Part shown: positions 5,318-14,158 of the stretch, in pieces | Layout: each line of letters opens with the position of its first letter | Numbering within the stretch: the stretch's first letter is position 1 | From: Bacillota bacterium | GTDB lineage: Bacteria > Bacillota > Clostridia > Lachnospirales > Lachnospiraceae | Direction: 5' to 3' | Length of the DNA: 28,565 nt | NCBI GenBank assembly: GCA_023434365.1 | Contig: JAEYSV010000050.1 | Location: 1-28,565, forward strand | Notes under the pieces: model-generated | Database searches by the model: none | Seen by the model: only the letters and a program-made list of their open reading frames with translations | Told to the model about the DNA's origin: nothing | Made by a program: the position numbers and the translations under genes

Positions 5318-6280
5318 CTACGCTTCCTCCTTATTCTTATTTAAAAAGTCCGCGTGAAACTGCTCGGCGCTAATATAAGCACGCTTTTGTTTATACTTTC
5401 CTAACAAAGTCGGAATTGCCAAAGCAAGAGCCACAATGATAGCAGAGAATAGTTTTAAGTCACTGCTGTTAAATCCTAACTGTAATACAAGAGCAATAAC
5501 GATTCGGTATATCATTGACCCTATCACAATTGACATCAAACGATATGCAAAAGAGAATCGTTTTCCAAAAATCACTTCGCCAATTACAATAGAAGCAAGC
5601 CCAATTACAATTGCCCCAGTACCACTTCCGACGTCTCCAAAACCTTGACTCTGCGCTACCATTGCACCAGATAAAGCAACCAACGCATTACTTAACATCA
5701 ATCCAAATATTTTAGTCCGATTCGTGTTTGCTCCCAGAGAGCGTACCATTCTTTCATTACTACCGGTTGCACGAATTGCACATCCGATTTCGGTACCAAA
5801 GAACCAATAAAGCACTATAATAATTATGATGGCAACCAGGACTCCTACGACAAGAGAAGTCATAGCCGAATTCAAACCTAAGAATCCAAAGTAATCGTAA
5901 ATCCTGTCTACGTTCAATAACGGGGTATTCGATCTTCCCATGATTCTCATATTAATAGAATATAGTGCAATCTGTGTTAAAATACCTGCTAAAATAGCTG
6001 GTATTTCAAACACCGTATGTAAAAGCCCAGTAACAAATCCGGCCAATGCACCAGTGATAATAGAGATTAATATCGCTAAAATCGGATTTACCCCCGCTAC
6101 AATAAGCGTCGCACATACACAAGAACCTAACGAAAAACTACCATCTACCGTTAAATCTGCTATGTCTAACACGCGAAAAGTAATATAAACCCCAAGTGCC
6201 ATAATTCCCCACAATACACCTTGGGATATTGCATCCGGTAAGCTATTTAAAAAGTTCATCAAGTTAAATGCCAGTAGCAT
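5318..6280 (-). CDS. ABC importer permease, TrpZ-type
   Basis: A 320-residue integral membrane protein with about eight to nine hydrophobic segments, beginning near VLWGIMALGVYITFRVLDIA. It contains the family stretch DLTVDGSFSLGSCVCATLIV, matching permeases of the COG4120 group that pair with TrpX-like binding proteins. A short charged tail ends the protein. ATG 6280 has GGAGG 7 nt upstream. It is the middle gene of a three-gene importer operon, separated from the binding-protein gene by 166 nt that carry a hairpin, and abutting the ATPase gene. Confidence 0.9.
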   Translation of the reverse strand: MLLAFNLMNFLNSLPDAISQGVLWGIMALGVYITFRVLDIADLTVDGSFSLGSCVCATLIVAGVNPILAILISIITGALAGFVTGLLHTVFEIPAILAGILTQIALYSINMRIMGRSNTPLLNVDRIYDYFGFLGLNSAMTSLVVGVLVAIIIIIVLYWFFGTEIGCAIRATGSNERMVRSLGANTNRTKIFGLMLSNALVALSGAMVAQSQGFGDVGSGTGAIVIGLASIVIGEVIFGKRFSFAYRLMSIVIGSMIYRIVIALVLQLGFNSSDLKLFSAIIVALALAIPTLLGKYKQKRAYISAEQFHADFLNKNKEEA

Positions 6281-6325
6281 ATTGGTTCCTCCTCTATCTG
6301 CTTTGCTATTTTCTACAAAAGTCAG

Positions 6326-6374
6326 AAAACTCGTGTGATAGGAAAAGTACTGTTATCCATACCACACGGGTTTT
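6326..6374. other. Intercistronic hairpin between binding-protein and permease genes
   Basis: AAAAC-t-CGTGTG (6326-6337) pairs with CACACG-g-GTTTT (6363-6374), and ATAGGA / TATCC can extend the stem inward. It lies between the importer's binding-protein and membrane genes. Such hairpins commonly stabilise the upstream mRNA or partly terminate transcription, giving more binding protein than membrane components. Confidence 0.6.
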
Positions 6375-6446
6375 ATCTTGTTATTTATTCAGTTCTATTA
6401 AGTAATTCCACGAAATCTTATATTGAAGTGCCCCTCAGCTATATCA

Positions 6447-7460
6447 TTATTTTGCAACTTTATCGAGTAACTCTTGAGGAATCGTGATTCCTAACTGTGT
6501 TGCTGTTTCAGTATTAATCTTAAGCTCACATTCTTCTGCACTCAGATAACCGATTGGCATATCAGTCGTAGTCGCTTTTCCTTCTAGTATATCAACCGCT
6601 TGCTTTGCTGTCATTTTACCCAAGTTGTAATAATTAATTCCATAGGTAGCCAGACCACCATTTTCCACCATACCAGCTTCCCCTACGATACATGGAAGAT
6701 TATTTTCATTTGCAACCATCGTAACAGTTGTCATTGCTTTTGCAAGCATATTATCTGTTGGAATATAGATTGCATCTACTTTACCAACTAAGGATTGTAC
6801 AACAGATTGTACTTCATTTGTATTTGAAACAGTTGCTTCTTCCCATTCTAAACCAGCCGCTTCTGCTTCTGTTTTTGCAATGCCTGCCTGGAATATTGAA
6901 TTATCCTCAGCGGAGCAATATAGAATTGCAATTTTCTTTGCATCAGGCAGAATCTGAGTTAATAATTCAATCTGCTCTTTTACTGGAGTCAAGTCTGAAG
7001 TTCCACTGATATTACCACCAGGAGCTTCATTGGATTTTACCAACCCAGAGGAAGCCGGATCCGTTACTGCAGTTACTAACACTGGAATGTCCTTAGTTTT
7101 TGCTGCAACTGCTTGTGCGGCAGGTGTAGCGATTGCTAGAATCATATCACTTTTATCATTTACCAGTTTGGAAGCAATTGTCTCACAATTAGACTGTTCC
7201 CCCTGTGCATTTTGCAAATCAATTTTTATGTTTTTACCATCTTCATAACCAGCTTCTTTTAAACCATCTACAAAACCTTGATAAGACTGGTCAAGCGCAT
7301 TATGTTCTACTAACTGGATAACTCCAATTTTTTTCAAAGCTCCACTGGCATCAGCCGGAGCGTCCTTACCACCTTCGTTTTTATTCCCACAGGCAGTAAA
7401 CATTGCCATTGTTAAACATAGTACAAGTAAAATGGAAAATGTTCGTTTTGTTTTCATCAT
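6447..7460 (-). CDS. Substrate-binding lipoprotein of the ABC importer, TrpX-type
   Basis: A 337-residue lipoprotein with a signal peptide ending in the lipobox FTAC (Cys about residue 25), then a flexible GNKNEGGKDAPADAS linker. The type I periplasmic-binding fold of the COG2984/TrpX group follows (KKIGVIQLVEHNALDQSYQG, then AIATPAAQA, VTDPASSGLV, YIPTDNMLA, GLATYGINYYNLG). It captures the solute outside the membrane and delivers it to the permease. First gene of the operon, behind a consensus promoter with a leader of only about 76 nt and no T-box or other riboswitch visible. Family assignment is strong, exact ligand uncertain. Confidence 0.92.
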   Translation of the reverse strand: MMKTKRTFSILLVLCLTMAMFTACGNKNEGGKDAPADASGALKKIGVIQLVEHNALDQSYQGFVDGLKEAGYEDGKNIKIDLQNAQGEQSNCETIASKLVNDKSDMILAIATPAAQAVAAKTKDIPVLVTAVTDPASSGLVKSNEAPGGNISGTSDLTPVKEQIELLTQILPDAKKIAILYCSAEDNSIFQAGIAKTEAEAAGLEWEEATVSNTNEVQSVVQSLVGKVDAIYIPTDNMLAKAMTTVTMVANENNLPCIVGEAGMVENGGLATYGINYYNLGKMTAKQAVDILEGKATTTDMPIGYLSAEECELKINTETATQLGITIPQELLDKVAK

Positions 7461-7543
7461 TACTCATTACCTTCCTTCATTATGTAGTCCTCTTACATTG
7501 TAAGCATTTAGCAATTTAATGCGTTAAAGCGTTGATTTATTAC

Positions 7544-7572
7544 ATTATACTTACTGTCTTCAAAAATGTCAA
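7544..7572 (-). promoter_or_regulatory. Consensus promoter of the TrpXYZ-type importer operon
   Basis: Minus strand: perfect -35 TTGACA (7567-7572), 17-bp spacer, perfect -10 TATAAT (7544-7549). The start is predicted near 7537. An unmodified consensus promoter suggests strong expression unless a repressor acts. Confidence 0.88.
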
Positions 7573-7582
7573 TACCAAAAAA

Positions 7583-7645
7583 CCGGTTTAGCGGTATAAA
7601 ACTGTTTATATCACAGTTACGTTATACCGCCGAAACCGGCTTTTT
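7583..7645. terminator. Long bidirectional terminator after thrS
   Basis: CCGGTTT-a-GCGGTATAA (7583-7599) pairs with TTATACCGC-c-GAAACCGG (7622-7639), and the loop holds a further ACTGT / ACAGT pair. T runs follow on both strands (six on the minus, five on the plus). It ends the thrS transcript and insulates it from the importer promoter about 10 bp further on. Confidence 0.9.
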
Positions 7646-7704
7646 ATATTTTACTTACATTTATATAGTTAAATTGCTTTATATAACTGTTTTGTTTTTT
7701 ATAA

Positions 7705-9663
7705 TTACTTTTCTTCAACTACTTCAATCTTTCTAATTTCCTTAGTACGGATCTCTTTACAAATCTCATCCACAAACTGTTCCAAAGGTTTCTGTCCTTC
7801 ATCTCCTAAGTAACGGCTTCTTACAGACACTACGCCTTCCTCTTCTTCCTTCTGTCCTACAACCAACATATATGGAAGTCTGTCAAGGCGAGCTTCACGA
7901 ATCTTATATCCAATCTTTTCTGCTCTTTCATCAACCTTAACTCGAACGCCATTGCCTCGTAATTCTTCTGCTACTTTATTCGCATATTCATGGTATTTTT
8001 CAGAAATTGGAAGCACACGTACCTGTTCCGGACATAACCAAGTTGGGAATAAACCAGCATATTTTTCAATTAACCACGCAAGCGTTCTTTCGTAACAACC
8101 AACAGATGTTCTGTGGATAATATAAGGACGTTTCTTATCCCCATTTTCATCAATATAATACATATCAAACTGTTCAGCTATCGCACAGTCTAACTGAATT
8201 GTAATCATCGTATCTTCTTTTCCATAAACATTTTTAGCCTGAATATCTACTTTAGGTCCGTAGAATGCAGCCTCACCGTCTGCTTCTGTAAAAGGTACCC
8301 CTGCTTCTTTTAGAATATCACGAATTTTTCCTTGTGTAGAATTCCAGTATTCATCGTCTCCGAGGTATTTTTCGCGATTTTCTGGATCCCATTTGGACAA
8401 ACGGTATGTTACATCCTCTTCTAAACCAAGTGTTTTTAAGCAGTATCTTGCAAGTTCCAGTGCATTACGGAACTCTTCGTTCACCTGACTAGGAGTAACA
8501 ACAAGATGACCCTCGCTAATTGTAAACTGTCTTACACGAGTTAATCCATGCATCTCACCAGATTCTTCATTTCTAAATAAAGTAGAAGTTTCACCATAAC
8601 GGATCGGAAGATCACGATAACTCTTCTGGCTATTTTTATAAATATAATATTGGAATGGGCAAGTCATTGGACGAAGCGCAAATACTTCCTTATCCTTTTC
8701 TTCATCACCTAGTACAAACATTCCATCTTTGTAATGATCCCAGTGTCCCGAGATTTTATAGAGATCACTCTTAGCCATCAAAGGAGTTTTGGTACGAACG
8801 TAACCTCTTCTCTCTTCTTCATCTTCAATCCATCTTTGTAAAGTCTGCACCATTGTAACGCCCTTTGGCATAATCAATGGAAGTCCCTGTCCCACTACAT
8901 CAACAGTAGTAAAGAGTTCCATTTCACGGCCTAATTTGTTATGGTCACGTTTTTTGATATCTTCAAGATGAGCAAGGTATTCCTCAAGTTCTGGCTTTTT
9001 GGTAAATGCTGTTCCATACACACGAGTCAACATCTTATTCTTTTCGCTGCCTCTCCAGTAAGCTCCGGAGGAATTGATTAATTTGATTGCTTTTAATGCT
9101 TTTGTACTCATAAGATGAGGACCTGCACAAAGATCAACAAAATCACCCTGACGATAAAAACTGATTACTTCGCCTTCAGGTAGATCTTCAATTAATTCTA
9201 CTTTATAGTCCTCGCCTTTTTCTTTCATTAAAGCAATTGCTTCTTCTCTAGTCAGGGTAAAGTATTCTAAGGAGTCACCCTCCTTAATGATTTTCTTAAT
9301 CTCTGCTTCTATTTTATCAAGAGCCGCACGATCAAGTGGCTGACAATCAAAATCATAGTAAAAGCCTGTATCAATCGCAGGACCGATAGCTAATTTTGCT
9401 TCTGGATACAATCTCTTGACTGCCTGTGCTAATACATGAGAAGCAGTGTGACGATATGCCTTCTTTCCTGCATCATCATTAAATGTTAAGATATTAATTG
9501 TACAATCAGAATCCACAACGGTACGAAGGTCTACCACCTTACCATCTACTTCTCCTGCACATGCCATTCTGGCTAATCCTTCACTAATATCTGCTGCAAT
9601 ATCGTATACAGACATTGCCTGTGAATACTCTTTAAAAGAGCCATCCTTTAAACTAATTTTCAT
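7705..9663 (-). CDS. thrS: Threonyl-tRNA synthetase
   Basis: A 652-residue class II synthetase at normal full length. Residues 1-61 are the TGS domain. Residues 65-225 are the editing domain, with H72-x3-H76 and C179/H183 (LCAGPHL). The catalytic core runs from about 245 to 540, with zinc ligands C335, H386 and H517 and motif 2 YGETSTLFRNEESGEMHG. The anticodon-binding domain is about 545-645. It charges tRNA-Thr and removes mischarged Ser. AAAGGAG lies 8 nt before ATG 9663; a nearer ATG in another frame is only a five-codon artefact. Expression is controlled by the upstream threonine T-box. Confidence 0.98.
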   Translation of the reverse strand: MKISLKDGSFKEYSQAMSVYDIAADISEGLARMACAGEVDGKVVDLRTVVDSDCTINILTFNDDAGKKAYRHTASHVLAQAVKRLYPEAKLAIGPAIDTGFYYDFDCQPLDRAALDKIEAEIKKIIKEGDSLEYFTLTREEAIALMKEKGEDYKVELIEDLPEGEVISFYRQGDFVDLCAGPHLMSTKALKAIKLINSSGAYWRGSEKNKMLTRVYGTAFTKKPELEEYLAHLEDIKKRDHNKLGREMELFTTVDVVGQGLPLIMPKGVTMVQTLQRWIEDEEERRGYVRTKTPLMAKSDLYKISGHWDHYKDGMFVLGDEEKDKEVFALRPMTCPFQYYIYKNSQKSYRDLPIRYGETSTLFRNEESGEMHGLTRVRQFTISEGHLVVTPSQVNEEFRNALELARYCLKTLGLEEDVTYRLSKWDPENREKYLGDDEYWNSTQGKIRDILKEAGVPFTEADGEAAFYGPKVDIQAKNVYGKEDTMITIQLDCAIAEQFDMYYIDENGDKKRPYIIHRTSVGCYERTLAWLIEKYAGLFPTWLCPEQVRVLPISEKYHEYANKVAEELRGNGVRVKVDERAEKIGYKIREARLDRLPYMLVVGQKEEEEGVVSVRSRYLGDEGQKPLEQFVDEICKEIRTKEIRKIEVVEEK

Positions 9664-9683
9664 ACATTTTACTCCTTTCAGTT

Positions 9684-9819
9684 ATTGCACACGATAGAGT
9701 TTCGCTTACGAAACTCTTCGCCTGCGGCGTGTCGCTTAAGTGACATTTTTCATTTTCGCCGCAGTGCGATCCTCGCGGAGCGTTTTTTTTGATACAGGAA
9801 ATTTGCAATTTCCTGTATC
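9684..9819. repeat. Cluster of palindromes between the T-box terminator and thrS
   Basis: Stems seen: AGAGTTTCG/CGAAACTCT (9696-9704/9709-9717, perfect 9 bp); CTGCGGCG/CGCCGCAG (9722-9729/9757-9764) enclosing the imperfect palindrome at 9730-9745; outer ATTGCAC/GTGCGAT (9684-9690/9764-9770); GATACAGGAAATT/AATTTCCTGTATC (9791-9803/9807-9819) flanked by T8 and A7. The block is more GC-rich than its surroundings. It resembles a REP- or MITE-type extragenic element inserted in the thrS 5' leader; copies elsewhere cannot be checked here. Confidence 0.65.
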
Positions 9820-9862
9820 AAAAAAAGCCCGTCTCTTTCAACTATCGTTGAAAGGGACGAGC
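9820..9862 (-). terminator. T-box terminator hairpin
   Basis: On the minus strand the arm at 9847-9862 pairs with that at 9827-9842 (GTCCCTTTCAAC against GTTGAAAGAGAC, one mismatch), followed by T7 (9820-9826). The T run can alternatively pair with an A8 further downstream through the adjacent palindrome. Confidence 0.9.
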
Positions 9863-10068
9863 ATATCTCTCGCGGTTCCACCCTCATTGGTTATAAAACC
9901 CACTTCATTAAGACGATAACGGAATCACCGGGCTAGATTAAAGCCACTCCGAGTTAGTTTTCAAATGGTTCCTATGCAAGACACTTTCAGCAATGACCAA
10001 GTCATGTGTCTCTCTCTGAACAATTTCCCATTTTACTCTTCTCATCAACATGTTAAAAATATGATATT
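9820..10068 (-). promoter_or_regulatory. Threonine T-box riboswitch leader of thrS
   Basis: The minus strand has the T-box core AGGGTGGAACCGCG (9871-9884), followed by an intrinsic terminator. Upstream is a Stem I region with GCTGAAAG and a specifier loop containing ACC followed by A (ACC at 9967-9969), a Thr codon. Uncharged tRNA-Thr should pair with ACC and with the T-box bulge and so prevent termination, raising thrS expression. Stem I to terminator spans about 250 nt. Gene, specifier and T-box sequence agree, so the call is firm. Confidence 0.95.
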
Positions 10069-10074
10069 ATCGCT

Positions 10075-10102
10075 ATTATATCACTTGGTAATCGTTTGTC
10101 AA
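10075..10102 (-). promoter_or_regulatory. Promoter of the thrS T-box transcript
   Basis: Minus strand: -35 TTGACA (10097-10102), 16-bp spacer, -10 TATAAT (10075-10080), both perfect hexamers. It begins only 10 bp after the stop codon of the upstream YdbT-like gene, with no terminator between. Confidence 0.85.
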
Positions 10103-10112
10103 GGCATCAGAA

Positions 10113-11606
10113 TTAATTATACTTCATCACAACTTGAAGTACTTCCTCAAAATTCTCCTGTCGCATATTACGAACCTTTACATTCGCAACCCTCAACGGA
10201 CCTAAGAACCCCAAACGAATGGAAGCATACCCTTTTTTCCGCTTCCATGGACCGCCAACCGCTGCCATAGATTCTATGCCGGTCAACTTAATAAAGTAGA
10301 ATTTTCTTACAAAAACCCCATTACGGATTGATATCATCTCATTTCCTGACCGTATCCCTGCATTATTATATTCCATTATAATTGTGACAAAGACCAGAGC
10401 TAAGAATAATATACTTCCGGCAACGTATCCCTTTGGAATATCATATACCAATACACCAGCCGTTGTTACAACTAATATGAGAATTCCCAATAACATACGA
10501 AAGCTATAACAAAAATATCGAAAAGCCTCTGGTTTAGCTATATGGTACTCTCTTGCAAATGATATTCCAGGAAATAATTTGCCAAGAAGAGAATCCACTT
10601 CGCTCATTTTTACAATGGGATATAGCATACTCTTTTCCTGCTGTCCATTCGAATCCGTATCTCCATATCCAATAATGAATACATCCAGGCTACAATAGCC
10701 AAAAATACGCATCAAAATCGGCTGTTTAATAATAATGCCACTTATTTTTTCTTTTTTTAAAGTATAGCTACGTTTTGTAAATAATCCAAAAGAAATATAA
10801 AAAGCATCCTGCGTATTCGTAACCGTATAGTTATAGTATTTTAAAAAGCTACTTAGTGATGCAAATATCGTACTTGCCAGGTAATACACGATAAAAACTA
10901 CCGTAACTAATAGCACAATACTTCCTACTGTCGTAAATCGTGAAAAGAAATCCGTAATCGCCTTTTCATTGTCCCCATGTTCTACAATTGGTTCTATGAT
11001 AATGAGACCCATAGGTAGTAATAATGCCAGATACAAAAGCTTTGACTGAAACACACCTAGTAAGAAAATGATTAGCGAATCTGCTTTTATAACATTACCT
11101 TCTAACGATGGAAGCTCCTTAGGCATTACTTGCTCTTCACTTACCATGGTATCAATATGGCTACCATGTCTATGATCAATCATTTGCTTAAATTCCACCG
11201 CTAGGTCATGCTTTAATACTAACTTCACTTCTGACTTTCTTGCGTTATCGTTACTCTGACTCGCATTATCTATTGCTATTTTATAGACATGGAACAATTG
11301 AAATAATAAGCTTTGTGACAAATCAACCGTTGTTACTGCACCCAAAGGAATTTCTACTACCTTCTTTACAAAACACCCAGATGCTACTTTAATATTATTA
11401 TTATCTACCGAGTATCTGGTAAAAATGTAGTTCCATAAGGCAACTATCGGCCTTGCCACGGCGAATACAACGAATTCACCAAATTCAGAGGCAAAGTCAG
11501 AGCCTCCAAATATAAGCAATAGAATAAATACCATAAGTAAACCAAAATCTCTTAGAAAATGCTCAAAGATAATGAGTGGGTTTCCTCTTTTCGGTCCAAA
11601 TTGCAT
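10113..11606 (-). CDS. YdbT-like membrane protein with bacterial PH (bPH_2) domains
   Basis: A 497-residue membrane protein with two hydrophobic pairs and three repeated bPH_2/DUF304-type cytosolic domains. The domains are recognisable by segments such as YTRYSVDNNNIKVASGCFVK, YNYTVTNTQDAFYISFGLFT and SGNEMISIRNGVFVRKFYFI, each followed by a helix of the type EIPLGAVTTVDL / EKISGIIIKQPI / IKLTGIESMAAV. Length matches Bacillus YdbT (about 490). Its start codon directly follows the YdbS-like stop (TAAATG), indicating coupling. YdbS/YdbT pairs are membrane proteins of poorly known role, linked in Bacillus to resistance to another strain's antimicrobial. Specific function here unknown. Confidence 0.85.
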   Translation of the reverse strand: MQFGPKRGNPLIIFEHFLRDFGLLMVFILLLIFGGSDFASEFGEFVVFAVARPIVALWNYIFTRYSVDNNNIKVASGCFVKKVVEIPLGAVTTVDLSQSLLFQLFHVYKIAIDNASQSNDNARKSEVKLVLKHDLAVEFKQMIDHRHGSHIDTMVSEEQVMPKELPSLEGNVIKADSLIIFLLGVFQSKLLYLALLLPMGLIIIEPIVEHGDNEKAITDFFSRFTTVGSIVLLVTVVFIVYYLASTIFASLSSFLKYYNYTVTNTQDAFYISFGLFTKRSYTLKKEKISGIIIKQPILMRIFGYCSLDVFIIGYGDTDSNGQQEKSMLYPIVKMSEVDSLLGKLFPGISFAREYHIAKPEAFRYFCYSFRMLLGILILVVTTAGVLVYDIPKGYVAGSILFLALVFVTIIMEYNNAGIRSGNEMISIRNGVFVRKFYFIKLTGIESMAAVGGPWKRKKGYASIRLGFLGPLRVANVKVRNMRQENFEEVLQVVMKYN

Positions 11607-12110
11607 TTATACCGCCCCCGTTTCCTGTACTGCTTTTAAACGGGTTAGCAGTTTATTCTTCAAACTCTCTGAGATAGCAGCTGCTAATTCTTCGTTTAAT
11701 CCTTCAATCTCATGCTTTCCGCTGGCAACTGAGATTTCCACCTTAGCCAAATGATAATGTCTGTATAATGGTCCTTGCGTCATTGTGATATGTTGAATTC
11801 TTGCAATTGGTATAATCTTTGTTCGAACATAGAATATTCCATGACGAATTAATACCTTATCTTCCGTAATCTGATATCTCCATTGCCGATATTCAATAGC
11901 TGGGTAAACGATAACCCCAACTAAAGTATAAAGACAGATCATCCCCGCACTCATATAAAAAATGATATAATTATCACTACTTGTCTCTCGCATCGCTATC
12001 ATCACTCCTGTCATGATAGCAACTAGCGTAAAAAAAACAAGGATTCTCTGTAAAACCCAGACACGGATAATCTTCCGGTCTAACTGCTGATAACTCTCCA
12101 TTGTACTCAT
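11607..12110 (-). CDS. YdbS-like membrane protein with one bacterial PH domain
   Basis: A 167-residue protein with two transmembrane segments (about residues 20-42 and 48-70) followed by one bPH_2 domain: YRQWRYQITEDKVLIRHGIF, then VRTKIIPIARIQHITMTQGP and KVEISVASGKHEIEGL. This is the YdbS architecture at family length. GGGAGG precedes ATG 12110. It lies between a GNAT gene (40-nt gap) and the YdbT-like gene (abutting), forming a probable three-gene operon. Confidence 0.87.
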   Translation of the reverse strand: MSTMESYQQLDRKIIRVWVLQRILVFFTLVAIMTGVMIAMRETSSDNYIIFYMSAGMICLYTLVGVIVYPAIEYRQWRYQITEDKVLIRHGIFYVRTKIIPIARIQHITMTQGPLYRHYHLAKVEISVASGKHEIEGLNEELAAAISESLKNKLLTRLKAVQETGAV

Positions 12111-12150
12111 ATTAATCCTCCCTATTATTCCTTTCTCGCCTTATATAGCA

Positions 12151-12684
12151 TTAAACTAGTACTATCTTCTCCATTACATAATCATCCATCACAAAACCAT
12201 TTCCAATATCAGCTACCTGTTCCCTAACCGTGACAAAACCCATTTTCTTATAAACAGCAATAGATTTATCGTTATTCCGGTTGCAAGTAAGATAAATTGC
12301 CGCTAAGTGATGTCTGATACAGTAATCTACCAAAAACTCAAGTGCCTGCCTTGCCAGTCCCCTTCCACGATACTCTTTTTGCAGATAGAGTTTTGATAAA
12401 AACAGTTTTTCTTCTTCTGGATGAATCCCCATATAACCAATATAGGTATCCTCTAATCTGAATAGATAATATTCATAACCATCTTCAATCTGCTTTGTAA
12501 CTGCTTGTTTTGATTGAAACATCCCAACCATATAATCAATCTGTTGCTCTGAAATAATTGAAACGAAATGTTCATGCCAGATAAGCGAAGCAATATCAGT
12601 AAGAATCGCTACTTTTTCTTCTGTCTCCACCTTTATGATACCAAGCGAACAAGGTAAAGTGATAGGCACTTCTCTATTTTCCAA
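12151..12684 (-). CDS. GNAT-family N-acetyltransferase
   Basis: An approximately 177-residue acetyltransferase. GNAT motif A is visible as LFLSKLYLQKEYRGRGLARQ (acetyl-CoA binding RGRGLA), and motif B as IYLTCNRNNDKSIAVYKKMG followed by F. It transfers acetyl from acetyl-CoA to an amine; the substrate is unknown. Start choice: AGGAGG (12693-12698) is 8 nt from TTG 12684 but only 2 nt from GTG 12690, so the TTG start is preferred; the longer form adds two residues. First gene of the run to the YdbS/YdbT pair. Confidence 0.88.
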   Translation of the reverse strand: MENREVPITLPCSLGIIKVETEEKVAILTDIASLIWHEHFVSIISEQQIDYMVGMFQSKQAVTKQIEDGYEYYLFRLEDTYIGYMGIHPEEEKLFLSKLYLQKEYRGRGLARQALEFLVDYCIRHHLAAIYLTCNRNNDKSIAVYKKMGFVTVREQVADIGNGFVMDDYVMEKIVLV

Positions 12685-12768
12685 CTCCACTTCCTCCTAA
12701 ACTTTTTCAATAGAATAAAATATGTACAACTTTTGTAAATAATTCCATTCTATTATAATACATAGCAA

Positions 12769-12795
12769 AGGCCGTTGCAATCACTGCAACGGCCT
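12769..12795 (-). terminator. Hairpin after the GT4 gene, probable terminator
   Basis: AGGCCGTTGCA (12769-12779) and TGCAACGGCCT (12785-12795) form a perfect 11-bp GC-rich stem with a 5-nt loop. The T tail on the minus strand is short (TTTGCTAT), so termination may be partial. Confidence 0.6.
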
Positions 12796-12855
12796 AGATA
12801 TTATTTAAGCTATTTTACTTAACTACAACATTTTTAATTCTAATCATTCATCTTC

Positions 12856-14034
12856 TTAAGCTTCCGCAAATACAGAACTGCTTTGCAATACGCGAGCATA
12901 TACGTCCTCTACGCTTTTACCAAATTCTTCAGTACTATATGGTTTCATCATAGCCTCGCTGTTGCTTCCGTATGGTATCGATTCGTTACCATAAAGTACT
13001 TGATTTAAACTGTCCAAAAAGCCTTCTTTATTTTCAAAAGCATAACCGTTATAACCATTTATCAGAATATCCTTTAAACATGGATCCTTCTTAGCCACTA
13101 CAGCAAGACCGGCCGCCATTGCCTCAAAATAGGTCAATCCTTGTGTTTCACTTTGTGAAGCACTAACAAAAACATCGCCAAGCTGATAATATATAGCAAT
13201 TTCATCCCATGGCTGTTCTCCTGCAAAAATAACTGTACTTTGAAGCTTATATTCCTTCGTCACCTTTTTCAAATTATCAATATCTGGTCCAGCTCCAACT
13301 ATCACAAAACGAAAGTCTGGATGTTTGGCAACAAATTCAGGCAGACTCTTTAATAGTTCGCCAATATTTTTTTCCGGAGAAACTCTTCCTAGATATACTG
13401 CAGTTTTATTCTCGGATGTAATACCATATCGATTACGAATCTCTGTAATTTGTTCTTTCGTAAAGTTATCTTTGTTAAATTTGGACAATTTAATTCCGGT
13501 GGGAATAATATTCATATTTTTCGACACACGGTATCCAGTTAAGAGCTCTTCCACTTTCTTAGTAGGTACAATGACTTCTTCTACCAGATTACAACAGTGT
13601 CTTGTATACGCTCTGGCAAAAGCCTTTGCCTGATTATTAAGAATTGCTATTGGAGCAAAATAATGCGTATAATCTTCATATATAGTATGGTACGTATGTA
13701 CCATTGGGATATTCATATTTTTTGCAATACTACGTGCAAAGAGCCGTAAAGAAAACTCAGTATGTGTGTGTATAATATCAAGATTTAACTTCCGTATCAT
13801 CGCTGCCAGTCTTCTTTGGTAAAACATACCGACACGTCGGTCTTTCATAAATACAAATGGCATGCTGTGAACACGAAAGACATTATATTCATATTCAGGG
13901 GCTCCCGGTGTCGTTGTAGTAATTACATATACGTTATGTCCACGTCGTTCCAGTTCCTGCTTTAATGTATAAACCGAATTCGCTACTCCATTGATTTCGG
14001 GATAATACGTATCTGTAAATAATCCAATGTTCAT
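12856..14034 (-). CDS. GT4 glycosyltransferase, probable diacylglycerol glucosyltransferase
   Basis: A 392-residue GT-B enzyme. N-terminal Rossmann half: MNIGLFTDTYYPEINGVANS, with HTHTEFS near 89-95 and the HTYHTIYEDYTHYF acceptor-side region. C-terminal half: LGRVSPEKNI near 215-224 and the retaining GT4 E-x7-E pair E296/E304 (SETQGLTYFEA). The YEDYTHYF segment is typical of processive or single-step 1,2-diacylglycerol 3-alpha-glucosyltransferases, which make membrane glycolipids or lipoteichoic-acid anchors. Start at ATG 14034, following GGAAG; the longer frame (from 14067) lacks a ribosome site. It is divergent from fabV, consistent with a lipid role. The acceptor remains inferred. Confidence 0.88.
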   Translation of the reverse strand: MNIGLFTDTYYPEINGVANSVYTLKQELERRGHNVYVITTTTPGAPEYEYNVFRVHSMPFVFMKDRRVGMFYQRRLAAMIRKLNLDIIHTHTEFSLRLFARSIAKNMNIPMVHTYHTIYEDYTHYFAPIAILNNQAKAFARAYTRHCCNLVEEVIVPTKKVEELLTGYRVSKNMNIIPTGIKLSKFNKDNFTKEQITEIRNRYGITSENKTAVYLGRVSPEKNIGELLKSLPEFVAKHPDFRFVIVGAGPDIDNLKKVTKEYKLQSTVIFAGEQPWDEIAIYYQLGDVFVSASQSETQGLTYFEAMAAGLAVVAKKDPCLKDILINGYNGYAFENKEGFLDSLNQVLYGNESIPYGSNSEAMMKPYSTEEFGKSVEDVYARVLQSSSVFAEA

Positions 14035-14077
14035 AATTTTCTTCCTTATACTATAATTATTTATCATTCTATCTCTT

Positions 14078-14106
14078 ACTATAGAGGAATTCTAAAAATT
14101 TGTAAA
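14078..14106 (-). promoter_or_regulatory. Promoter of the GT4 gene
   Basis: Minus strand: -35 TTTACA (14101-14106), 17-bp spacer, -10 TATAGT (14078-14083). Confidence 0.7.
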
Positions 14107-14158
14107 GGGACTAATACTTAAGCTTTCTTTACGAATAATTTACAGACTGTTTGCCTAC

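Noticed and set aside
7461..7543. T-box or other riboswitch for the TrpXYZ-type importer
   Set aside because: The leader is only about 76 nt, with no T-box core, no specifier stem and no terminator before the gene.
9965..10270. Plus-strand frame of about 100 codons
   Set aside because: It lies antisense to the thrS T-box, its promoter and the end of the YdbT-like gene, with no ribosome site; an accidental frame.
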